DNA of 44,797 bases from Deltaproteobacteria bacterium (GCA_029565465.1 JAKQOD010000711.1:1-44797), one strand, 5' to 3'. Counted from the stretch's first letter, positions 1 to 8,455 are shown. Notes: a model not told the origin generated them from the sequence alone. Numbers and translations: made by a program.

Positions 1-1015
1 TGAGCTTTTGCAGGTCGTCAGCCGTGAGCTTGACGTTGGTTGCCGCCAAGTTCGCTGCCAACTGCTCGGCGGTGCGCGCGCCCAAGATCACGCTGGTAAC
101 GTGGGGCTGATGGAATAACCACGCTAACGCGATCTGCGCCACGGTAGCGTTGCGCTCGGCGGCCACGCCTTCCATCACGTCGATGATGTCGTATGCGCGC
201 TCTTTATTGATCGGCGGGAAATCGAAAGCGACCCGGCGAGCCCCGGCAGGCCCCGCGTCGTGTCCGGCGCCCGGACGCTTGTACTTGCCTGACAAAAAGC
301 CACCCGCAAGCGGACTCCACGGCAAGATCGCCAGTTGTTGATCGTTCGCCAGCGGCACCACGTCGCGCTCCAGATCGCGGCCAGCGATGGTGTAGTACAT
401 TTGGCAGCTTTCGAAGCGATGCATATTGCGCCGCTCTGCAATGCCGATGGCTTTCATGATCAGCCACGCTGGCATATTGCACAGACCCAAATAGCGCACC
501 TTGCCTGATCGCACGACGTCGTCGAGCGCTGCCACGGTTTCTTCGATCGGGGTAATTGGATCGGTGCCATGCACTTGATATAGGTCGATGTAGTCGCAAC
601 CCAACCGTTGCAGGCTGGCATCCACCGAATCGAAGATGTGCTTGCGCGACAAGCCCGACACGTTGCGAGCGCCGTTGCGGCGCGTCGATGCGGCTTTCGC
701 GGCGTCGGAGGCATCGGGTGCTGGCACGTCCATCACCCGGCCGAATACTTTGGTGGCAACCACAATCTCGTCGCGTGGCAAGCCAAGGTCACGCACGGCT
801 TGGCCCAACATGGTTTCGGATTGGCCGTTGGAATAGACGTTGGCGGTATCGAAAAAGTTTACGCCTGCGTCGAACGCAGCCTTCACCAACGCGGTGGCTT
901 CAGCTTGGGGTTGCGCGCCAATCGCCCGCCAAAATCCGTCGCCACCAAATGTCATGGTGCCAAGGCATGCTTCAGAAACGATCAAACCAGTGCGGCCAAG
1001 TTTTTTGTATCGCAT
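1..1015 (-). CDS. Aldo/keto reductase, 3' end cut by window edge
   Basis: NAD(P)H-dependent carbonyl reductase of the aldo/keto reductase superfamily, expected to be a cytosolic TIM barrel. I read this frame from the complementary strand: it starts at the ATG at 1015 and stays open to base 1, so about 338 residues are visible and only the extreme C-terminus is missing. The N-terminus reads MRYKKLGRTGLIVSEACLG, typical of the family. The catalytic tetrad is present: Asp56 and Tyr61 (FDTANVYSNGQSE), Lys89 (VVATK) and His149 (DLYQVHG). Later come the CQMYY...RDLERDVVPL strand and the SGKY nucleotide-binding segment. An insertion at about residues 95-120 (PAPDASDAAKAAS) lies between strands. Substrate cannot be told from sequence. 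No strong Shine-Dalgarno is visible. Family assignment is secure. Confidence 0.93.
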   Translation of the reverse strand, partial: MRYKKLGRTGLIVSEACLGTMTFGGDGFWRAIGAQPQAEATALVKAAFDAGVNFFDTANVYSNGQSETMLGQAVRDLGLPRDEIVVATKVFGRVMDVPAPDASDAAKAASTRRNGARNVSGLSRKHIFDSVDASLQRLGCDYIDLYQVHGTDPITPIEETVAALDDVVRSGKVRYLGLCNMPAWLIMKAIGIAERRNMHRFESCQMYYTIAGRDLERDVVPLANDQQLAILPWSPLAGGFLSGKYKRPGAGHDAGPAGARRVAFDFPPINKERAYDIIDVMEGVAAERNATVAQIALAWLFHQPHVTSVILGARTAEQLAANLAATNVKLTADDLQKL

Positions 1016-1068
1016 GGCGGCAGGGTAGCGAGAACTGGGCAGCGTGCAAGCGCCGCGCCGTGGTTTGC

Positions 1069-1392
1069 CTACGCTTGTGTCGCTGGCGGGCTTTCGCCAT
1101 CGCTATCGGGCTGCACCAAGCCTTTGATCGCAATCGCAACAAAGTAAACTTCTAAGACCTCCCAAACAACTTCGTGCCGAATCACTGCGTTGATCAAGAG
1201 GCAGATACCACCGACGAGGTTCAGGCCATTGAGCAACCGCGAGGTCGCGCGCGCTGCCATGCCTGCTCGCGCAAAACGCGCCCGCAAGCGACGACTATTG
1301 AACGCCGTAACCGCAAGCATGATGCACACTGCACCCACCACGCCGAATGGTTGAGAAAAGAATTCGCGAATGGCATTGGATAGGTCGTTCAT
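1069..1392 (-). CDS. Small membrane protein, CBU_0592-like
   Basis: A 107-residue protein with three likely membrane segments: about residues 16-31 (VVGAVCIMLAVTAFNS), 54-70 (LNGLNLVGGICLLINAV) and 74-92 (VVWEVLEVYFVAIAIKG). The pattern of a first helix, a basic loop, then an NxxG helix (here LNLVGGICLLINA) followed by a Trp/Glu-containing helix resembles the CBU_0592-like family of small bacterial membrane proteins, whose role is unknown to me. It starts at the ATG at 1392, in the same direction as the aldo/keto reductase with about 50 bases between them, so they may share a transcript. Function unassigned. Confidence 0.7.
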   Translation of the reverse strand: MNDLSNAIREFFSQPFGVVGAVCIMLAVTAFNSRRLRARFARAGMAARATSRLLNGLNLVGGICLLINAVIRHEVVWEVLEVYFVAIAIKGLVQPDSDGESPPATQA

Positions 1393-1459
1393 AGTTCACT
1401 GCGCCAGGTAACGGCCAAACGCCGACACTAGGACTGCAACGCGACCCTGTCAAGCTACG

Positions 1460-1810
1460 CTACTGCAGCAAGCATTGAATGGCTGCAGCACATTGCGTCG
1501 ACGTCAGCAGCTTGCATGCATCACCCTCGATCGATGCGTAACAATCTTCAATGACGCCAATGGTACAACTGCTGGCCGTCGGCCATTTTTCAACACACTC
1601 AGCGGCGGTTTTCACGGTGACGCTAGTGTTGTTGCCGCATTGTTTTTGGCCGGCACCACCACTGACCTCAGTTTGCCAGTCGCAGAATTGTGTTTTCTCG
1701 GTTGCCGTTGCAGCGGACAATTTGGTGTTGCGATCAACCCCCGAACTTCCCGAGTCGGAACAACCTGCGAAAACCGTGGTGATCAAAAACAGTACCGAAA
1801 TCTTTTTCAT
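1460..1810 (-). CDS. Small Cys-containing lipoprotein
   Basis: A 116-residue predicted lipoprotein. The N-terminus MKKISVLFLITTVFAGC is a short signal peptide with a lipobox ending at Cys17, followed by a Ser/Gly-rich linker (SDSGSSG). The mature part has seven further cysteines (for example FCDWQ, KQCGNN, AECVEKW, SSCTIG, EDCYAS, DACKLL, TQCAAAIQCLL), suggesting a disulfide-stabilised fold outside the cytoplasm. I do not recognise the family. Such small Cys-rich lipoproteins are common in myxobacteria. The start at 1810 has a good GGAG five bases upstream, but that site falls in the 3' arm of a perfect 7-bp stem (see 1818-1843). Confidence 0.75.
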   Translation of the reverse strand: MKKISVLFLITTVFAGCSDSGSSGVDRNTKLSAATATEKTQFCDWQTEVSGGAGQKQCGNNTSVTVKTAAECVEKWPTASSCTIGVIEDCYASIEGDACKLLTSTQCAAAIQCLLQ

Positions 1811-1817
1811 AATGGCT

Positions 1818-1843
1818 CCGTGGCCTGCCTAAGCAAGCCACGG
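1818..1843 (-). promoter_or_regulatory. Leader hairpin overlapping the lipoprotein ribosome binding site
   Basis: On the minus strand CCGTGGC and GCCACGG form a perfect 7-bp stem around a 12-base loop. The 3' arm ends in the GG of the GGAG Shine-Dalgarno that precedes the ATG at 1810. If formed in the mRNA it would hide the ribosome binding site. There is no T-tract, so it does not read as a terminator for a gene on either strand. That it regulates translation is inference. Confidence 0.4.
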
Positions 1844-1950
1844 GCCAGCGTTAACCTACTGAAATATTGGGTTATCAAACCGCATCACAGTTGCGCTGTA
1901 ACCCAACGTACACGCATGACGCGCCACATGTGAAAAAGCGCTTAGTTCGC

Positions 1951-2778
1951 TTAGCCGCCGAACACCGCAACAAATTCGCGGTGGCGATACAGCGACGGAT
2001 CGTGATCAAAATGGGCTTGTTTGTGGGCCGATCGGAGGCCCAGCACTTCGACGGTGCTGCCACGGACCACGAAATCAACGCGCCAACCTGGCATGCCTAA
2101 CACCAAGCCGCCGTTGGGCCCCTTCCGTATGCGGCGGTATGCATGTGGTGCTGGCGCAATGGCTAACGCACGATCAATGCGTTCCCGTAAATCTTCATCG
2201 GTGTGAGCCCGCCACCACGCCAATTGCTCGCTAGCGCGCGCAGCGTATGAGACGGCGAACTGCGGCTGGTCGCTACCGCTCACCGCGCCGCTTGGTGCGA
2301 GGTCATCGTGCACGCTGGCCGGTTGTTGCGGCGCTGGCAGCCAGCCACGGTTGGCATGTTGCACAATGTCGGCCATTGGCACATACGGTTTGATGTCAAG
2401 CACGGGTGTGCCATCAAGGATATCGAGCCCTGCAACATGGAGCGTGAGGCCGTCAATGCCAAGCAATTGCAGGACGCTCATCCCAATGGGATTCGGGCGG
2501 TGCGGCGACCGCGTTGCAAATACGCCACGGCGCCGATCGCTGCCGTGTGGCGGCATCACTTTGGGATGCCACGTTGCATTTTGATCGAACACAAACAGCA
2601 CCCAGATATGCGAAAACGTGTCCAAGTCGCAAAGTGCATCAGCAAAGTTATGACCGCTGTGCAATTCGATGCGGCCCGGTGCAGCGTCAGCAACAAATGG
2701 CTGACGTGGCGTGCTGAACTTGTCGGCAAAGCCACTGCGCACCACACCTATGGCATTGAGGGTGAAGCTCGTCGACAT
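1951..2778 (-). CDS. trmO: tRNA (N6-threonylcarbamoyladenosine37-N6)-methyltransferase TrmO
   Basis: TrmO (YaeB/TsaA family) uses S-adenosylmethionine to methylate t6A at position 37 of certain tRNAs. The protein opens with MSTSFTLNAIGVVRSGF. It then carries the core signature RRGVFATRSPHRPNPIGMSV (residues about 82-101) followed by LHVAGLDILDGTPVLDIKPYVP, which are the conserved cofactor and substrate strands. The frame stays open upstream to 2826, but the start at 2778 fits the family N-terminus and avoids a non-conserved 16-residue extension. At about 275 residues it is somewhat longer than the enterobacterial enzyme. The extra length is in the C-terminal domain, which is Arg/His-rich (HAYRRIRKGPNGG). 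It is divergent from the RelA/SpoT gene, with 67 bases between the starts. Confidence 0.93.
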   Translation of the reverse strand: MSTSFTLNAIGVVRSGFADKFSTPRQPFVADAAPGRIELHSGHNFADALCDLDTFSHIWVLFVFDQNATWHPKVMPPHGSDRRRGVFATRSPHRPNPIGMSVLQLLGIDGLTLHVAGLDILDGTPVLDIKPYVPMADIVQHANRGWLPAPQQPASVHDDLAPSGAVSGSDQPQFAVSYAARASEQLAWWRAHTDEDLRERIDRALAIAPAPHAYRRIRKGPNGGLVLGMPGWRVDFVVRGSTVEVLGLRSAHKQAHFDHDPSLYRHREFVAVFGG

Positions 2779-2845
2779 TGCAGCGCAGCTTACTATGTTG
2801 CGCAGCCCATTTGACAGCGCTGCCAAGACATTCGATGAATAGCGC

Positions 2846-3925
2846 GTGAGTCACGACGCATGGGTTGCCGAATATGCTCAACACTGCGATGCGTTGCAGC
2901 GATTCGCCGACGACACCGTGGGTGAACTGCACACCGCGCTCGCGCAGCGCGGGATCAAAGTGCAATTCGTAACTACGCGAGTCAAAGCGGCGACCAGCCT
3001 GGAACGCAAATTGGCGCGCCCCGATAAAACCTATGCGCACCTCTGGGACGTTACGGATCTCGTCGGCATTCGCATTGCGACGTATTTCGAACACACGATC
3101 GAAGAGGTCGCTCGGTTTATCGAGGACAACTACGCCGTCGACTTTCGCCACTCGACGGATAAATCGCGCGCGATCGATGTTTCGTCGTTCGGCTACAAAT
3201 CGCTGCACTACGTGTGCGCTGCCCCGCAGACGGCACGATTGCCAGCGACGTTTCGGTTTGAAATTCAGCTACGCACGGCGCTGCAGCACGCGTGGGCCGA
3301 AGTTGAGCACGACCTCGGCTACAAAGCCGATACGATCCCAGCGCAGATCCGGCGCCGATTTAGCCGCATCGCAAGCCTGTTGGAAATCGCCGACTTAGAA
3401 TTCGATGCCATCCGCACAGAGCTAGCCAACTATCAAACCACAGTGCAACAGCTGGTGGTTAACTCCAACGATACGGTTGCGCTTGATGAAGTGTCGTTGG
3501 TTGCGATGATCGAAACCTTCGAAGTGGCGACGCTCGACGAGGCGCTGGCGCAAAACATGCGGGTTCCACGCTCGGAAACGCCGTGGTTTCCGCCCTATCT
3601 CGTGCAGCTATTACACGGCGCCGGCATCACCAACAGCACCGAATTGCGCCATGCGATTGCGCAGTGGGGGCCAGCATTACCATCAATGATCTCACCATAC
3701 TTCAAGTTTAGTGAGCACATGTTGGGCCTGCGTCGCGACGAAGTTACCTTCATCGGCGCAGGCTATAGCCTGCTGTTTTTGGCCTACGCCAACATTGTGC
3801 GCGGCCCCGAACTCAAGCTCAATCGCGTCGCTCGCCTCACCATGGCCTATCAACAACTCGACAACTTCGACGAGCGCCGCGCCCATGAACTGGCCAACGC
3901 GCTCATGCAAGCGCTGGGCGGGTAG
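2846..3925 (+). CDS. RelA/SpoT-domain nucleotide pyrophosphokinase with extra C-terminal domain
   Basis: Stand-alone synthetase-type RelA/SpoT domain at about residues 40-195, predicted to transfer pyrophosphate from ATP to a guanine nucleotide or another acceptor. Visible catalytic elements are TRVKAATSLERKL (Arg/Lys for ATP), DVTDLVGIRI with Asp71, FGYKSLH at 115-121 (Tyr for base stacking) and EIQLRTALQHAWAEVEHDLGYK at 139-160. There is no HD hydrolase domain and no TGS/ACT regulatory part. The C-terminal portion, residues about 200-359, is not a domain I recognise. It is mixed helical and contains ETPWFPPYLVQLLHGAGI. Translation starts at the GTG at 2846; the nearby ATG at 2835 meets a stop after two codons. 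Acceptor specificity (alarmone versus toxic small alarmone synthetase-like activity) cannot be decided here. Confidence 0.85.
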   Translation: MSHDAWVAEYAQHCDALQRFADDTVGELHTALAQRGIKVQFVTTRVKAATSLERKLARPDKTYAHLWDVTDLVGIRIATYFEHTIEEVARFIEDNYAVDFRHSTDKSRAIDVSSFGYKSLHYVCAAPQTARLPATFRFEIQLRTALQHAWAEVEHDLGYKADTIPAQIRRRFSRIASLLEIADLEFDAIRTELANYQTTVQQLVVNSNDTVALDEVSLVAMIETFEVATLDEALAQNMRVPRSETPWFPPYLVQLLHGAGITNSTELRHAIAQWGPALPSMISPYFKFSEHMLGLRRDEVTFIGAGYSLLFLAYANIVRGPELKLNRVARLTMAYQQLDNFDERRAHELANALMQALGG

Positions 3926-3993
3926 CCATCCGTCGACAATTTGCCTGCGCCGCTATGGCCGGGTGGGCGCCGAAGCGCTAGGGTTGGCGCCGC

Positions 3994-6900
3994 ATGTGGA
4001 TTGTAGCCCTCGCACTGCGTCGACCGTACACGTTTGTGGTGGCGGCATTGTTGCTGGTGGTGCTCGGGATTGGCCAGATCGGCCGGATTCCAACCGACAT
4101 TTTCCCAAAGATCGACATTCCGGTAATCACGGTGGTCTGGACGTACGGCGGCATGCCGTCGGCGCAGATGGAGCAGCAGCTAACGCAGTTCTCGGAGTTT
4201 TCGCTGTCAGGCAACGTCGAAGACGTGCGCCACCTCGAAAGCCAAACGTTCGACGGCGCTGCAGTGATCAAGCTGTACTTTCACGAAGGCGTCGATGTTG
4301 CGGCGGCAACCGCGCAAGTAACCGCGATTTCGCAAACGATTCTGCGCCGCATGCCGATTGGCACGCAGCCACCGGTGATCGTGCGCTACAACGCTTCGAG
4401 CGTCCCGATCTTGCAGTTCTCGTTCACCAGCGACACGCTGAGCGAGTCTGAAATTTATGAACACGTGAATCGCCGCGTACGCTCGGCGTTTAGCGCGGTA
4501 CGTGGCACCCGGTTTCCGTTGCCGTCGGGTGGCCGCGATCGCCTAATCACCGTCGACCTCGATCCTGATGCACTGCGCGCGTACGGCCTTTCGCTCAATG
4601 ACGTCAATCAAGCCATCTCAACCCAAAACCTGACGCTGCCAACTGGCACCATCAAGCTTGGCGAAACCGAATACAAGATCGGCCTCAACTCAAGCCCCGA
4701 TACCATCGCGGCACTCAATGATATGCCCATCATTCGTAGCGACGGCGCGCCGCTGCAAGTTCGCGACGTTGCGTTTGTGCACGATGGCTTTGCGCCACAG
4801 ACGAACATTTCGCGCAAAGACGGCAAACGCGCCGTCGTGTTGTCGGTGATGAAAACCGGCGAAACCTCAACGGTGGAAATCGCAGCGAAGATCCGCAGCA
4901 TGGTGCCGGGTTTGCGCGCCGCGGCGCCGCCGGGCTTAAAGATCGAACTGTTGGTCGATCAGTCGCTGTTTGTCACCCATGCAATCCGCGGCCTGCTGAT
5001 TGAAGGCATCATTGCGGCGATGCTCACGGCAACGATGATCTTGATCTTCCTCGGCAGCTGGCGCTCAACCATCATCGTTGCCGTTTCGATTCCACTATCG
5101 ATCATCGCGGCCCTGCTGGTGATGGCAGCGCTTGGTCAAACGATCAATGTTATGACGCTTGGCGGCCTCGCCCTCGCTGTCGGCATTCTCGTCGACGATG
5201 CCACCGTCGAAATTGAAAACATCCATCGCAATCTGCACGAAGGTAAACCGCTGGTGCGCGCGATTCTGGACGGCGCGCAACAAGTGGCCGTACCTGCATT
5301 TGTCGCATCGTTGTCGATCGCCTTGGTGTTCCTATCGGTGTTGGTGCTTAAAGGCCCAACCCGCTTTTTGTTTATGCCGATGGGCATGGCCGTCGGCTTC
5401 TCGGTGATTGCGTCGTACATCTTGTCGCGCACGCTGGTGCCAACCATGGTGCGCTACTTGATGCCTGGCGAATTGGCCCAGCACAACAAAGCGCCTGGCT
5501 TCTGGGCGCGCCGACACGCCGCGTTCGAGCGCGGATTTGCCGCGCTGCAACGTGGCTACGGCCGCTGGCTCGACAGTGTGCTTGCCAATCGTGCTGCGTT
5601 TCTGACTGGCTTCGTGCTGGTGATCGCGCTCGGTGCCGGGGTTGCGCTGCGTGTCGGCCGAGATTTTTTCCCAAGCGTCGACGCAGGGCAAATTCGCTTG
5701 CATATCACCACCCCAGCCGGCACCCGCATCGAAGAAACCGAAAAGCGCTTTGCTGACGTCGAAGCGGCGGTCGCCGAGTTGATACCAGCCGAAGATCGCG
5801 AAGGCATGCTATCGCAAATCGGTTTGCCGTCGGGCTATTCGCTTGCAACGTCGGACACCACCAACTTGTCGGCGGCTGACGGTGAATTATTGATTCGGCT
5901 GTCAGCGGATCGCCGCACGTCGACCAACATGCATATCGCAACGCTGCGGCGCGAACTCGCTCGGCGCTTTGCCGACCTTTCGTTCTATTTTCAACCTGCC
6001 GACATGGCAACGCAGATCTTGAACTTCGGGTTGGCTTCGCCCATCGACATCCAGGTAAGCGGCCAAGCGCGCGACAAAACACTGGCGATTGCGCGCAGCA
6101 TCGTCGACGACTTGACCCACATTCCAGGCGTCGTCGACGTGCGGCTGCACCAAGTCACCAACGTGCCGCGCTTGCAACTCGATGTTGATCGACGCCGCGC
6201 CGCCGAAGCTGGACTCACGCAACGCGATATCGCCAACAACGTGTTGCTGGCCGCGGGTTCATCGGGCCAAGTCTCGCCGAGCTATTGGACCGACCCCGTC
6301 ACCGGACAAAGCTACTCCCTGAGCGTGCGGGTACCCGAAGAACGCATGGGCAGCCTCGATCAATTGTTGGCCGTGCCATTCTCGGGCCGTGCCGCTAGCA
6401 TGCAATTGCGCGACTTAGCGACGGTCAGTCGGCAGTCGACGGTGCAATTGTCGTCCCGCGTCAACGTACAACCAACCTACAATGTACGCGCAGACATCGC
6501 AGGCACTGACCTCGGAGCGGTCGCCCACGCGATCGACGCCGTGGTTAACAGCCATCGCAAAGAGTTGCCACCAGGCGCCGAGCTCACCCTCCGTGGCCAG
6601 ATTGAAAGCATGCGGTCGGCGTTTAGCCAGCTTGGCCTTGGCATCGCACTCGCAGCGTTGTTGGTCTACTGCTTGATGGTTATCAATTTCCAAAGCTGGC
6701 GCGATCCGTTTGTGATTTTCATGGCCTTGCCCGGCGCTGCAGTTGGCATCGTTTGGTCGCTCAAGCTGACTCACACCACGTTCAATGTACCGTCGCTGAT
6801 GGGCGCCATCATGAGCATTGGCGTGGCCACCGCTAACTCGATTTTGGTGGTGAGCTTTGCCAATGATCGGCAACGCGCTGGCGACTCAGCAGTACAAGCC

Positions 6901-7179
6901 GCGCTTGAGTCGGCCCGCACGCGCCTGCGCCCGGTTGTGATGACGGCGCTGGCGATGATTATTGGGATGATTCCGATGGCCCTGGGCCACGGCGACGGCG
7001 CGGAATCGAACGCGGCACTAGCGCGTGCCGTGATTGGTGGCTTGGTTGGGGCCACGTTAGCAACGTTGTTTGTAGTGCCAACCATGTACGTCGTCCTACC
7101 GGGCGGCAAACGGCGTTTTGATCCGCACAGCGAAGATTTTAACGTTGGCATTACAAACGCTGGAGAGCTCCATGACTAA
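3994..7179 (+). CDS. RND efflux transporter permease (AcrB/MdtBC-like)
   Basis: Inner-membrane trimeric pump of the RND superfamily, 1061 residues, the normal length. The N-terminus MWIVALALRRPYTFVVAALLLVVLG is TM1, followed by the porter-domain motif PTDIFPKIDIPVI. Repeats of the porter and docking domains follow, with TM helices at about 335-555 and 870-1045. TM4 carries the proton-relay pair Asp401-Asp402 (GILVDDATVEIENIHR), and TM11 has RLRPVVMTALAMIIGMIPMA with the conserved Arg. At the TM10 site where AcrB has its essential Lys940, this protein has Ala947 (IGVATANSILVVSFAND). The gene overlaps the adaptor gene by 8 bases, so the two are translationally coupled. Substrate is unknown. No outer-membrane factor gene lies in the window. 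Confidence 0.95.
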   Translation: MWIVALALRRPYTFVVAALLLVVLGIGQIGRIPTDIFPKIDIPVITVVWTYGGMPSAQMEQQLTQFSEFSLSGNVEDVRHLESQTFDGAAVIKLYFHEGVDVAAATAQVTAISQTILRRMPIGTQPPVIVRYNASSVPILQFSFTSDTLSESEIYEHVNRRVRSAFSAVRGTRFPLPSGGRDRLITVDLDPDALRAYGLSLNDVNQAISTQNLTLPTGTIKLGETEYKIGLNSSPDTIAALNDMPIIRSDGAPLQVRDVAFVHDGFAPQTNISRKDGKRAVVLSVMKTGETSTVEIAAKIRSMVPGLRAAAPPGLKIELLVDQSLFVTHAIRGLLIEGIIAAMLTATMILIFLGSWRSTIIVAVSIPLSIIAALLVMAALGQTINVMTLGGLALAVGILVDDATVEIENIHRNLHEGKPLVRAILDGAQQVAVPAFVASLSIALVFLSVLVLKGPTRFLFMPMGMAVGFSVIASYILSRTLVPTMVRYLMPGELAQHNKAPGFWARRHAAFERGFAALQRGYGRWLDSVLANRAAFLTGFVLVIALGAGVALRVGRDFFPSVDAGQIRLHITTPAGTRIEETEKRFADVEAAVAELIPAEDREGMLSQIGLPSGYSLATSDTTNLSAADGELLIRLSADRRTSTNMHIATLRRELARRFADLSFYFQPADMATQILNFGLASPIDIQVSGQARDKTLAIARSIVDDLTHIPGVVDVRLHQVTNVPRLQLDVDRRRAAEAGLTQRDIANNVLLAAGSSGQVSPSYWTDPVTGQSYSLSVRVPEERMGSLDQLLAVPFSGRAASMQLRDLATVSRQSTVQLSSRVNVQPTYNVRADIAGTDLGAVAHAIDAVVNSHRKELPPGAELTLRGQIESMRSAFSQLGLGIALAALLVYCLMVINFQSWRDPFVIFMALPGAAVGIVWSLKLTHTTFNVPSLMGAIMSIGVATANSILVVSFANDRQRAGDSAVQAALESARTRLRPVVMTALAMIIGMIPMALGHGDGAESNAALARAVIGGLVGATLATLFVVPTMYVVLPGGKRRFDPHSEDFNVGITNAGELHD

Positions 7180-8398
7180 TACAAATCCGTCGACGCCAGC
7201 CCTTACGCCACAACGCAAGCGGTGGCCACGCTGGATGGTAGCGATTACGTTGGGCAGCCTCGCAGGTGCAACTGCATTGGTATGGGCACAGCAAGTTGGC
7301 GGCAAGGCTAACGCACGTGTAGCTACCGCACCGCGGCTGGTGCGGGTGGCATCTGCCAAAGCTGGCGACGCAGTGCAAACGGTGCTGTTGTCGGCGACCG
7401 CGCGGCCTGCAACGATCGCAGCGGTCGTTGCGCGCTCATCGGGATACATCGCGGACATCGCAGTTGACCTGGGCGACCACGTTAAGCGCGGCCAAGTACT
7501 CGCGGTTATCAGCGCTGCCGAAGGCGTCAACGACCTGCAAGCGGCGCGCGCATTGTCCTCGGCCGCCGAAGAATCGGCTCGGCTAGCAACCATTTCGCGC
7601 GACCGAGCCCGTGATTTGTCGGCGCAAAATGTCGCGTCACGCGAAGACCTGGACCGCGCGGAAAGTGAATACAAACGAGCCCAAGCGTCAGCGTCCGCCG
7701 CCCGCGCCACCGTTGAACGCTACACCACGCTCACTGGCTATCAGCGCGTGCTAGCGCCAACTGACGGTGTCATCACCAAACGGTATGTTGACCCTGGCGC
7801 AATGGCGCAAGCTGGCCAAACCTCGCTGTTTCAGTTGGCTCAAACCACCGATCTCGATATCGAATTCGATGTGCCACAAAGCTGGGCCAGTATCGTAACG
7901 CCAGGCCTTGCCGTCGACATCGTAAGCCGCGAACTGCCGGGCAAGCCGGTCGCTGCAACCATCACGCGAACGGCTGGCGCAATCGACGCGACTACGCGAA
8001 CGATGCGCGCCGAAGTCCGAATCTCGGACGCTGCGAAAATCACCCCGGGCAGCCAAGTCGATGTGCGGATCAAAAGTGCACGCGCTGCAGCGCCGGTGGT
8101 TGTGCCAGCGCGTACCGTTGTCGCCCGCGCTGACGGCACTGCCATTGCAGTCGTCCAACAAAGTCCGGCCGGCCCCCGCGCGCACTGGACCAAAGTGACG
8201 GTGCAACGCGACCTTGGCAAAGACGTCGAAATCCTCGCCGACGGCAGCGTTGCGCTTGGCGCCAAGCTCGTGCTCAGCCCACCGGCCAATCTCGCCGACG
8301 ACGAAGCGATCGAAATTGCGATCGATCCGCCGGCTCCGGCCGCTGCAGGTGCAGGCAGTGGCAGTGGCAGTGGCAGTGGCAGTGGCCAGCCAAAGTGA
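7172..8398 (+). CDS. RND efflux periplasmic adaptor (HlyD/AcrA family)
   Basis: Membrane fusion protein linking the RND permease to an outer-membrane channel. I chose the ATG at 7172 because a GGAGAG lies five bases upstream and it overlaps the permease stop. The longer frame from 7118 would add 18 residues inside the permease gene. The protein has an N-terminal anchor at about residues 15-35 (PRWMVAITLGSLAGATALVWA). The split lipoyl domain follows (VVARSSGYIADIAVDLGDHVKRGQVLAVI and RVLAPTDGVITKRYVDPGAM), around a helical hairpin rich in Ala/Arg (ARALSSAAEESARLATISRD). The beta-barrel and membrane-proximal parts end near residue 380. A Gly-Ser dipeptide repeat closes the C-terminus before QPK. 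About 408 residues, usual for the family. Confidence 0.93.
   Translation: MTNTNPSTPALTPQRKRWPRWMVAITLGSLAGATALVWAQQVGGKANARVATAPRLVRVASAKAGDAVQTVLLSATARPATIAAVVARSSGYIADIAVDLGDHVKRGQVLAVISAAEGVNDLQAARALSSAAEESARLATISRDRARDLSAQNVASREDLDRAESEYKRAQASASAARATVERYTTLTGYQRVLAPTDGVITKRYVDPGAMAQAGQTSLFQLAQTTDLDIEFDVPQSWASIVTPGLAVDIVSRELPGKPVAATITRTAGAIDATTRTMRAEVRISDAAKITPGSQVDVRIKSARAAAPVVVPARTVVARADGTAIAVVQQSPAGPRAHWTKVTVQRDLGKDVEILADGSVALGAKLVLSPPANLADDEAIEIAIDPPAPAAAGAGSGSGSGSGSGQPK
8354..8386 (+). repeat. GGCAGT hexanucleotide repeat (Gly-Ser tail)
   Basis: Five perfect copies of GGCAGT plus a terminal GGC, in frame with the adaptor gene and encoding alternating Gly-Ser four codons from its stop. 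A change in copy number would lengthen or shorten the tail by two residues without a frameshift. Confidence 0.9.
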
Positions 8399-8455
8399 AA
8401 CGGTCCGTCGACGATTTGCAAGTAGATTGCGACCCGCCGCGCGGCACGTTAGACT

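Noticed and set aside
556-1155. Plus-strand reading frame of 199 codons across the aldo/keto reductase
   Set aside because: It lies antisense to a gene with intact catalytic residues, and its product is Arg/Cys/Trp-rich with no motif; a mirror of GC-rich coding sequence.
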